Part shown: piece after piece, positions 6,506 through 11,272 of the stretch
How the letters are laid out: every line of letters starts with the position of its first letter
How positions within the stretch are numbered: position 1 is the stretch's first letter
Assembly: GCA_934661105.1 (NCBI GenBank)
Contig: CAKUIV010000063.1
Coordinates: 1-11,272, forward strand
Length of the DNA stretch: 11,272 nucleotides
DNA from: an uncultured Ellagibacter sp.
GTDB lineage: Bacteria > Actinomycetota > Coriobacteriia > Coriobacteriales > Eggerthellaceae
Direction of reading: 5' to 3'
Made by a program: the position numbers and the translations under genes
Notes under the pieces: model-generated
Databases searched by the model: none
Told to the model about the DNA's origin: nothing
Seen by the model: only the letters and a program-made list of their open reading frames with translations

Positions 6506-6928
6506 ATGGGAGCAAACCCGGACCATATCGTTCAGGAAGCCGAATCCATCGTGGAGGGCGCAGTCGAAAGCACACCCGTCCCGCCGGATGTAGCCTGCCC
6601 CTGCAGTTACAGCCACGAAGACGCCTCATGCCTCTTCGAGGAAATGCCCGAGGAGGAGCTGCTCTACGATTTAGCCGACCTGTTCAAGGTGTTCGCCGAC
6701 ACCACGCGTATCAAGATCCTCTATGCGCTCATGGGAGAAGGCCGCCGTGTCGCCGACATCGCCGACATCGTCGGGGCCACGCAAAGCGCCGTCTCTCACC
6801 AGCTGCGCACCCTGAAACAGGCACGCCTCGTGAAGTTCCAGCGCGACGGCAAGAACGTCATCTACTCGCTTTCCGACGACCACGTCTACACCATGCTCGC
6901 CCAGGGCATGACGCATATCTGCGAATAA
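6506..6928 (+). CDS. ArsR/SmtB-family metal-sensing repressor
   Basis: This 140-residue winged-helix repressor is expected to bind the repeats upstream of its own gene and to release when metal binds. The core (about 52-123) includes DLFKVFADTTRIKILYAL and the recognition helix ATQSAVSHQLRTLKQARLV, followed by the wing RDGKNVIYSL. The C-terminal helix has D124, H126, H137 and E140, with exactly the SmtB spacing D-x-H-x10-H-xx-E, so it should carry the alpha5 Zn/Co-type inducer site. About 50 residues precede the core, more than in compact members. They hold C31, C33, H37 and C42, reminiscent of the N-terminal Cys ligands that give CadC its Cd/Pb site. The recognition-region cysteines of CadC (ELCVC) are absent: VADIADIVG is there instead. 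The start is ATG 6506 with AGAAAGGA 6 bases upstream. First gene of the arsR-HMA-ATPase operon. Confidence 0.92.
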   Translation: MGANPDHIVQEAESIVEGAVESTPVPPDVACPCSYSHEDASCLFEEMPEEELLYDLADLFKVFADTTRIKILYALMGEGRRVADIADIVGATQSAVSHQLRTLKQARLVKFQRDGKNVIYSLSDDHVYTMLAQGMTHICE

Positions 6929-6978
6929 GCCTGCCAAAGCAGGCGCGACCCCTTCGGAACCAACCGAAACCATGGTTC
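6929..6978 (+). other. Intercistronic hairpins between arsR and the HMA gene
   Basis: Just after the arsR stop, GCCTGC (6929-6934) pairs with GCAGGC (6939-6944) over a CAAA loop. Then GAACCA (6957-6962) pairs with TGGTTC (6973-6978) over a 10-base loop. Neither has a T-tract, so these are unlikely to be full terminators. They may act in mRNA processing or in setting the ratio of repressor to downstream proteins. Confidence 0.35.
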
Positions 6979-7013
6979 ACCATAGATGCATGCAGCAAAT
7001 GAAAGGAATCCCC

Positions 7014-7232
7014 ATGCGTAAAACGTTCAAACTCGAAGATCTCGACTGCGCCAACTGCGCCGCGAAGATGCAGGACGCGATCAGCAAGCTTGCCGGCGTC
7101 GAGAAGTGCACCGTCAACTTCATGATGGCGAAGATGACCCTCGTCGCCGACGACGACCGCTTCGAGGAAATTCTCGACGAAGCGCAGAAGGCCATCCACA
7201 CGTTCGAGCCCGACTGCAACATCGTCCGCTAA
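7014..7232 (+). CDS. Small free-standing heavy-metal-associated (HMA) domain protein
   Basis: The 72-residue protein is a single ferredoxin-like HMA domain: strand KTFKLEDLD, metal loop DCANCA (C12, C15), helix AKMQDAISKLAGVE, strands KCTVNFMMAKMTLVA, second helix, and the tail EPDCNIVR. Asp just before the CxxC (LDCANC) is the form found in the N-terminal domains of ZntA/CadA-type Zn/Cd/Pb ATPases (GMDCxxC), unlike the copper type. It probably binds the metal and hands it to the ATPase encoded next, or buffers it in the cytoplasm. C32 and C68 are extra cysteines. I chose ATG 7014 because GAAAGGA (7001-7007) lies 6 bases upstream; an in-frame ATG at 6972 has no binding site and would add a non-conserved 14-residue tail. 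Confidence 0.9.
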   Translation: MRKTFKLEDLDCANCAAKMQDAISKLAGVEKCTVNFMMAKMTLVADDDRFEEILDEAQKAIHTFEPDCNIVR

Positions 7233-7252
7233 CCCGACAAGCCCCACCGGCA

Positions 7253-7429
7253 GTTCCATTCGCCCGGTGCCGCGCCGATTCTCAGCGACTCTCGAAAGCC
7301 AACTCCTTGCGCGCGAAACGCGCCGAATAAAGCATGAGAGAGCGAAGCGCACGATCTGAAACGCAGCGCGTTTCAGCGAGCAGCGAAAACGGGGAGCTGA
7401 GAACCGGCGCGGCACCGGGCGAATGGAAC
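7253..7429. repeat. 177-bp block with 34-bp terminal inverted repeats inside the metal operon
   Basis: The left arm 7253-7286 (starting GTTCCATTCGCCC) is the reverse complement of 7396-7429 (ending GGGCGAATGGAAC) with a single mismatch in 34 bases. The 109-base middle holds two more perfect hairpins: GCGCG-AAA-CGCGC (7311-7323), and CTGAAACGC-AGC-GCGTTTCAG (7356-7376). It fills nearly the whole gap between the HMA gene and the ATPase gene and ends 18 bases before the ATPase ATG. No transposase and no clear flanking target duplication are visible. It could be a small non-autonomous mobile element (MITE-like) or dispersed palindromic repeat, or a folded RNA that sets ATPase expression. No T-tract follows the stem, so it is not a standard terminator. 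Confidence 0.8.
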
Positions 7430-7447
7430 GGACAGGTCCACACACCC

Positions 7448-9361
7448 ATGAACAAGAAGCAAATCAAGTGGCGCAACCGCATCATCGTTGCGCTCGTCAT
7501 TTTCTTCGTCGTCTTCGCCGCGACGGAGTTCCTACCGCTCGGCACATGGCTCGGCAGCGAAACGAACGCGGTTTACCTCGAGTTCGCGCTCTTCCTCATC
7601 CCCTACCTCATCGCCGGCTACGACGTCCTTGCAAAAGCCGTCAAGAACATCGGCCATGGGCAGCTGTTCGACGAGAACCTTCTCATGACCATCGCCACCG
7701 TCGGCGCATTCGCGATGGTGTTTTTCCCTGAAACGGGGCCGCACATGGCAGAAGGCGCGGCGGTGATGCTGTTCTACCAGGTCGGAGAGCTGTTTCAAAG
7801 CTACGCCGTCGGCAAGAGCCGCAAGTCGATCGCCGACATGATGGACATCGCGCCCGACTATGCCAACATCATGCAGGACGGCGAGCTCGTCGAAGTCGAT
7901 CCCGACGAGGTGGAGGTCGGCGACGAGATCGTCGTGAAAGCAGGCGAGCGCGTGCCAATCGACGGCGTCGTCGTGAAAGGCGCCTCCCAGCTTGACACCG
8001 CGGCACTCACCGGCGAGGCCGTTCCACGCATCGTCGAAGCGGGAGCAGAGGTGTTCTCCGGCTGCGTGAACCTTACCGGAGTCCTCACCATCCGCACTAC
8101 CAAGCCTTTCGGGGAGTCAACAGTCAGCCGCATCCTCGAGCTCGTGGAAAACGCCTCCGAGAAGAAGGCGCGCACCGAGAACTTCATCACGCGGTTCGCC
8201 CGTTACTACACCCCTGCCGTCGTCATCGTTGCACTGCTTCTCGCGATCATGCCCCCGCTCTTCGGCGCGGGTGCGTGGTCCGATTGGATTCTTCGCGGCC
8301 TCACCTTCCTCGTCGTAAGCTGCCCGTGCGCACTCGTCATCTCGGTTCCCTTGTCGTTTTTCGGCGGAATAGGCGGTGCCTCGAAGGTCGGCATCCTCGT
8401 CAAGGGGTCGAACTACCTCGAAACGCTTTCCAAAGTCGAAACCGTGGTGTTCGACAAAACCGGCACGCTCACCGACGGAACGTTCAACGTCGTCGCGGTG
8501 CATAGCGAAGCCAACGTCGACCCGGACCTCGTGCTTTCCGTGGCGGCATACGCTGAAACGTATTCCGACCATCCGATCGCCCTCTCGGTCAAGCAAGCTT
8601 ACTCAGGAGAGATCGATCGCGCACGCATCCTCGATGTGAAAGAGGAAAGCGGCCATGGAGTCCGCGCCCATATCGACGAGCACGTCGTCGCCGTCGGAAA
8701 CGACAAGCTCATGGAGCAAGACGGCATTGCCTGGCATGAGTGCGAACTCACCGGAACGATTCTCCATGTCTCGCTTGATGGCGCCTACATCGGTCACATC
8801 GTCATCGCCGATGTCGTGAAGGAAGATGCAGCGCGTGCGATTGCCGAGCTGAAAAAGGCAGGCGTGAAGCGCACCGTCATGCTGACCGGCGACCGTCCCG
8901 ACGTTGCCAGCGCCGTTGCGGAGTCCCTCGGCATCGACGAGTTCCATGCCCAGCTTCTGCCTCAGGACAAGGTGGCGCAGGTGGAGAGCCTGCTCGCTCA
9001 AACCTCGGAAAAGGGAAAGCTCGCCTTCGTCGGCGACGGGATCAACGATGCTCCCGTGCTCACACGCGCCGATATCGGCATTGCGATGGGAGCCATGGGT
9101 TCCGATGCCGCGATCGAAGCCGCCGACATCGTCCTCATGGACGACAAGCCCTCGAACATCGCGCGTGCCGTCCATATCGCGCGCAAGACGATGGGCATTG
9201 CCTGGCAGAATATCGTCTTCGCGCTCGGCGTGAAGTTCGTCGTGCTCATCTTAGCGGCGCTCGGTATCGCCAACATGTGGCTCGCCGTCTTCGCGGATGT
9301 GGGCGTCGCCATCCTCGCGATTCTCAACGCCATGCGCTGCATGAGCGTTAGCCACGATTAG
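7448..9361 (+). CDS. cadA: P1B-2-type heavy-metal (Zn/Cd/Pb) exporting ATPase lacking an N-terminal HMA domain
   Basis: This 637-residue membrane pump uses ATP to export divalent soft metals from the cytoplasm. Motifs numbered from ATG 7448: actuator TGE (188-190); membrane metal site SCPCALVISVPLSFFGG with CPC at 292-294; phosphorylation site DKTGT with D336; SDHPIA with the P1B His-Pro at 375-376; TGDRP (480-484); hinge GDGINDAP (529-536). In the final helices K596 (GVKFV) and D617 (FADVGVAILAILNAMR) match the conserved Lys and Asp of ZntA. CPC plus these residues point to Zn, Cd or Pb rather than Cu. Unlike most relatives there is no N-terminal HMA domain, because it is encoded by the separate gene at 7014. 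The frame is open upstream to ATG 7334, but that extension (RSARSETQRVSASSENG) is low-complexity translation of the inverted-repeat block. ATG 7448 directly precedes NKKQIKWRNRIIVAL, the normal first helix. Its ribosome binding site (GGACAGG, 7430-7436) is weak. Confidence 0.93.
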   Translation: MNKKQIKWRNRIIVALVIFFVVFAATEFLPLGTWLGSETNAVYLEFALFLIPYLIAGYDVLAKAVKNIGHGQLFDENLLMTIATVGAFAMVFFPETGPHMAEGAAVMLFYQVGELFQSYAVGKSRKSIADMMDIAPDYANIMQDGELVEVDPDEVEVGDEIVVKAGERVPIDGVVVKGASQLDTAALTGEAVPRIVEAGAEVFSGCVNLTGVLTIRTTKPFGESTVSRILELVENASEKKARTENFITRFARYYTPAVVIVALLLAIMPPLFGAGAWSDWILRGLTFLVVSCPCALVISVPLSFFGGIGGASKVGILVKGSNYLETLSKVETVVFDKTGTLTDGTFNVVAVHSEANVDPDLVLSVAAYAETYSDHPIALSVKQAYSGEIDRARILDVKEESGHGVRAHIDEHVVAVGNDKLMEQDGIAWHECELTGTILHVSLDGAYIGHIVIADVVKEDAARAIAELKKAGVKRTVMLTGDRPDVASAVAESLGIDEFHAQLLPQDKVAQVESLLAQTSEKGKLAFVGDGINDAPVLTRADIGIAMGAMGSDAAIEAADIVLMDDKPSNIARAVHIARKTMGIAWQNIVFALGVKFVVLILAALGIANMWLAVFADVGVAILAILNAMRCMSVSHD

Positions 9362-9375
9362 CCCGGCAAGCGGGC
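9361..9375. other. Short hairpin at the convergent end of cadA and the DUF4013 gene
   Basis: GCCCG (9361-9365) pairs with CGGGC (9371-9375) around GCAAG. It occupies most of the 17 bases between two genes that end facing each other. There is no T-run on either side, so it is at best a weak terminator. The two transcripts probably overlap at their 3' ends. Confidence 0.35.
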
Positions 9376-9378
9376 AAG

Positions 9379-10257
9379 CTACCTGTTCACCGTCTCGAAC
9401 GGCATCGGGTCGTCTTGCCCGCGCCACCGCGGAACGTCGAATTGGCGCGTCCAATACCCTAAGGCGCGAGCGATAAGAGCGCCATAGAACATCGCCACGA
9501 ACTTCACCGTCAGCGCATACGCCAAAAACACGAACATCAGGAACATTCCCAGCAGAACAACGACGAAAACGCCGGCGGGGTCAAGCGCATTGACAACGCG
9601 ATATCCCGCCGCAGCAAACGTCCCTACAGCAACGCCGATAATCACCATCAGCGTTAAAAGGACGATTCCCGCAACAAGGCCCACGAGAACGGACATACCG
9701 ACGATCCTCATCAGCCCACCGAGATCGCGGCGGAGCATCGCCCAGGAGCGCCCCAGCTGCAGCCCCGCCGAAAGACGTCCGTAAATGCTCATGCGCATCG
9801 ACCCCACAAGGCCGAACAGCACCGCGAAAAACACCGCGGCGAGCGTCGTTAGGGCAGTCACCATGCCCCACGTCGAGAACACCGCATCAGCAGGAAACCC
9901 CAAAGAGGCAGGCGACATTCCCTGGAAGAGCAACCGCGCCCCTGCAGCCGATCCAGTACCGACTATCCCCCCAATCGCGGCAACCGCATACGGAACAATC
10001 GCGCACACCGCCACGATAATGGCAGAGAACAGCCCCCGTCGGTACAGCATGCCGTCGGAATTGTCGAAAACATGCTCGGGAAGCGGCGTATGCGCGCCCC
10101 AGGCAATGTCGCGCGCCCAACCAAGAAGGTATCCGCTTACCACGATCCAACCGAAAATCGGAATGAGAGACACGAGCGCAAGAACGAGAAGTCTCGTGAA
10201 CCAGCGCGGCGAACCCGTGACGTCGCGCCATGCTTCCTTGAAATACCCCTGCCGCAT
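9379..10257 (-). CDS. DUF4013 domain-containing membrane protein
   Basis: The 292-residue protein has about six hydrophobic segments. The N-terminal region (MRQGYFKEAWRDVTGSPRW, then LVLALVSLIPIFGWIVVSGYLLGWARD) has the IPIFGWIVVSGYLLG pattern characteristic of DUF4013 proteins, which are mostly found in Gram-positive bacteria and archaea and have no settled function. A Gly/Ala-rich central pair of helices, a long helix around VLVGLVAGIVLLTLMVIIGVAVG and a last one (VFVVVLLGMFLMFVFLAYALTVKFVAM) follow. The C-terminus is short and polar (RWRGQDDPMPFETVNR). The start ATG at 10257 has AAAGGGA 4 bases upstream. It lies downstream of rplL on the same strand, but a strong terminator between them argues that it is transcribed separately. 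A role cannot be assigned from context. Confidence 0.82.
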   Translation of the reverse strand: MRQGYFKEAWRDVTGSPRWFTRLLVLALVSLIPIFGWIVVSGYLLGWARDIAWGAHTPLPEHVFDNSDGMLYRRGLFSAIIVAVCAIVPYAVAAIGGIVGTGSAAGARLLFQGMSPASLGFPADAVFSTWGMVTALTTLAAVFFAVLFGLVGSMRMSIYGRLSAGLQLGRSWAMLRRDLGGLMRIVGMSVLVGLVAGIVLLTLMVIIGVAVGTFAAAGYRVVNALDPAGVFVVVLLGMFLMFVFLAYALTVKFVAMFYGALIARALGYWTRQFDVPRWRGQDDPMPFETVNR

Positions 10258-10290
10258 AGTTCCCTTTCATTCCCCGTTGAATCGACGCCT

Positions 10291-10318
10291 ACTATATCTC
10301 AGCGCATTCGTTCGAACG
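10291..10318 (-). promoter_or_regulatory. Possible promoter of the DUF4013 gene with adjacent palindrome
   Basis: On the minus strand TATAGT (plus-strand ACTATA, 10291-10296) is a plausible -10 about 34 bases before the start codon. Upstream lies the perfect 10-base palindrome CGTTCGAACG (10309-10318), which falls partly in the spacer and -35 region. No good -35 hexamer is visible. The rest of the gap up to the rplL terminator shows nothing I can name. Confidence 0.35.
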
Positions 10319-10389
10319 CTGCCTGTTACCATCGCGTAATCGAAGGAAAACGCTTAGACTGTACGATAAATGCGCATGCCGTATGGCGT

Positions 10390-10418
10390 AAAAAAGGACC
10401 TCCCAAAGGGAGGTCCTT
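10390..10418 (-). terminator. Intrinsic terminator of the rplJ-rplL operon
   Basis: AAGGACCTCCC (10394-10404) pairs perfectly with GGGAGGTCCTT (10408-10418) over an AAA loop (TTT in the minus-strand RNA). On the minus strand it runs into a T-tract complementary to the A-run from 10390. It sits 27 bases past the rplL stop codon and ends the ribosomal stalk transcript before the DUF4013 gene. Confidence 0.92.
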
Positions 10419-10444
10419 GAACTGCGAATCGTTGAAGAGTCGAG

Positions 10445-10819
10445 TTACTTGAGGGTGACAGCCGCGCCAGCCTCTTCGAGCTGCTTCTTGATTTCCTCAG
10501 CCTTGTCCTTGGCAACGCCTTCCTGGATGGCCTTCGGAGCGTTCTCGACGACTTCCTTGGCTTCCTTCAGGCCGAGGCCGGTGATCTCACGGACAACCTT
10601 GATGACAGCGATCTTGTTGTCGCCGAAGCCCTCGAGGACGACATCGAACTCGGTCTTTTCCTCAGCAGCAGCAGCGCCGGCAGCCGGAGCAGCAGCAACG
10701 GCAACGGGAGCAGCAGCGGACACGCCAAAGGTCTCCTCGATGTCCTTCACGAGCTCGGAAGCCTCGAGCAGGGACATCTCCTTCAGAGCCTCAATGATCT
10801 CTTCGCGAGTAACAGCCAT
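10445..10819 (-). CDS. rplL: 50S ribosomal protein L7/L12
   Basis: The 124-residue protein has the full L7/L12 plan. An N-terminal dimerisation domain (EEIIEALKEMSLLEASELVKDIEETFG, about 6-32) binds L10. A flexible Ala/Pro-rich hinge spans about 34-52. The C-terminal domain (about 55-124) carries the conserved FDVVLEGFGDNKIAVIKVVREITGLGLKEAKEVVENAP segment, where translation factors dock. Several dimers with L10 form the ribosomal stalk that recruits EF-Tu, EF-G and IF2 and stimulates their GTPase activity. ATG 10819 has GAAAGGA a few bases upstream. The gene follows rplJ in the usual order and ends at a strong terminator. Confidence 0.98.
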   Translation of the reverse strand: MAVTREEIIEALKEMSLLEASELVKDIEETFGVSAAAPVAVAAAPAAGAAAAEEKTEFDVVLEGFGDNKIAVIKVVREITGLGLKEAKEVVENAPKAIQEGVAKDKAEEIKKQLEEAGAAVTLK

Positions 10820-10838
10820 GTTAGTTTCCTTTCAAAGC

Positions 10839-10860
10839 GGCCGAAACTTCTTTTTCGGCC
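10839..10860 (-). other. Hairpin in the rplJ-rplL intercistronic gap
   Basis: GGCCGAAA (10839-10846) pairs perfectly with TTTCGGCC (10853-10860) over a 6-base loop, 19 bases before the rplL start codon on the minus strand. In the sense transcript it follows an A-rich stretch and has no T-tract after it. It may therefore be a processing or stability element that helps rplL be expressed more than rplJ, because several L12 copies bind each L10. In the opposite direction the stem is followed by TTCATTTTTCTTTC, which looks like a terminator for antisense transcripts. Confidence 0.5.
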
Positions 10861-10906
10861 TTCATTTTTCTTTCATGCAACCCGTCTCAGGCTGCGCGAG
10901 CTGGTG

Positions 10907-11272
10907 TTAGGCAGCTTCCTTCTGGTCGGCGACGGCCTTGGTGACCTGAGCCAGACCGCGCGGCACGCCGTTGATGGCGGTCGCAAGACCCTGAGCGACA
11001 CCGTTGATCGCAGCAGCGATGTGGGCGTAAAGCTCTTCGCGGGAAGGCAGAGAAGCGATGGCTTCCACCTCAGCAGCGGAAACAGCAGCGCCGTCCATGA
11101 TGCCGCCCTTGATCTCGAGAACGTCGTTGTCCTTCGCGAACTCCTTGACCGCCTTAGCAGCAGCAGCCACGTCGTCGCCGCAGAACACGAACGCGCTCGG
11201 ACCCTGAAGCATGTCGTCGAGCGTCGGCAGCTCAGCGTCAGCCAGAGCGATGTGCATGAGGGTGTTCTTGTA
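10907..11272 (-). CDS. rplJ: 50S ribosomal protein L10 (N-terminus beyond window edge)
   Basis: The last 121 residues are present. The frame stays open to the window edge, upstream of the internal ATG at 11257, and reads YKNTLMHIALADAE, the conserved L10 region (KNTL motif). About 50 N-terminal residues must lie outside. The rest follows the L10 pattern: GPSAFVFCGDDVAAAAKAVKEFAK, the strand LEIKGGIMDGAAVS, EVEAIASLPSREELYAHIAAAINGV, and a C-terminal helix (GLAQVTKAVADQKEAA) that holds L12 dimers. L10 anchors the stalk to 23S rRNA and in many bacteria also represses its own mRNA through a leader that would lie to the right of this window. It is followed 87 bases later by rplL. Confidence 0.95.
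   Translation of the reverse strand, partial: YKNTLMHIALADAELPTLDDMLQGPSAFVFCGDDVAAAAKAVKEFAKDNDVLEIKGGIMDGAAVSAAEVEAIASLPSREELYAHIAAAINGVAQGLATAINGVPRGLAQVTKAVADQKEAA

Noticed and set aside
6972..7013. Upstream start for the HMA protein at ATG 6972
   Set aside because: It has no ribosome binding site and adds MVHHRCMQQMKGIP ahead of the domain, while a good GAAAGGA is correctly spaced for ATG 7014.
6858..7445. 195-residue minus-strand frame across the HMA gene and the inverted-repeat block
   Set aside because: It overlaps the end of arsR, the whole HMA gene and the repeat. There is no motif and no plausible start context, although the part inside the repeat might be a relic of a mobile element.
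7334..7447. N-terminal extension of the cadA ATPase starting at ATG 7334
   Set aside because: It translates the inverted-repeat block into non-conserved Ser/Arg-rich sequence, has no ribosome binding site, and places 38 odd residues before the normal first helix.
1..11272. Search for CRISPR arrays, tRNA or rRNA genes, insertion sequences, toxin-antitoxin or phage genes
   Set aside because: No regularly spaced repeats, transposase or integrase motifs, cloverleaf-like sequences or rRNA segments were seen by reading both strands. The only transposon-like sign is the 177-bp inverted-repeat block reported above.

Overview
The window is G+C-rich DNA from what looks like a member of the Coriobacteriia, probably an Eggerthellaceae relative. 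This rests on the G+C-rich codon use, AAAGGA-type ribosome binding sites, and the mix of an NSS-family transporter, large FtsX-type permeases and a DUF4013 membrane protein. It is a judgement from style, not from a database search. Most of the window is ordinary chromosomal housekeeping and transport genes. I see no phage, insertion sequence, tRNA, rRNA or CRISPR array.

Layout, left to right. (1) 1-207 is the 3' end of a threonine ammonia-lyase gene (ACT domain), closed by a strong intrinsic terminator. (2) 328-1251 is an auxin-efflux-carrier (AEC) family permease gene whose reading frame carries a TGA at codon 27, so it looks like a recent pseudogene or a 5'-truncated gene. (3) 1368-2750 (minus) is a sodium:neurotransmitter-symporter family transporter, convergent with the AEC gene across a shared hairpin. 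(4) 2852-6410 is a two-gene ABC transporter operon (MacB/LolD-type ATPase plus an 888-residue FtsX-type permease). It has a clear promoter, a 7-bp inverted-repeat operator overlapping that promoter, and a strong terminator. (5) 6416-9361 is a metal-resistance operon: a SmtB/CadC-type ArsR repressor, a free-standing 72-residue heavy-metal-binding (HMA) protein, and a P1B-2 Zn/Cd/Pb-exporting ATPase that lacks its own HMA domain. Between the last two genes lies a 177-bp block bounded by 34-bp inverted repeats with one mismatch. (6) 9379-10257 (minus) is a DUF4013 membrane protein. (7) 10390-11272 (minus) is the ribosomal stalk operon rplJ-rplL with its terminator; rplJ runs off the right edge.

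How the genes work together. In the metal operon, the repressor should release DNA when its C-terminal helix binds Zn/Cd/Pb. The small HMA protein would bind or deliver the metal, and the ATPase would pump it out. The ABC pair forms one exporter or envelope mechanotransmission complex of unknown substrate, controlled by a regulator that is not encoded here. The two ribosomal protein genes supply the L10(L12)n stalk.

The signals most worth a second look are the 34-bp inverted-repeat element inside the metal operon, the in-frame stop in the AEC gene, the operator upstream of the ABC operon, the cysteine-bearing N-terminal extension of the ArsR repressor, and the Ala-rich coiled coil in the permease. 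None amounts to a demonstrably new system.
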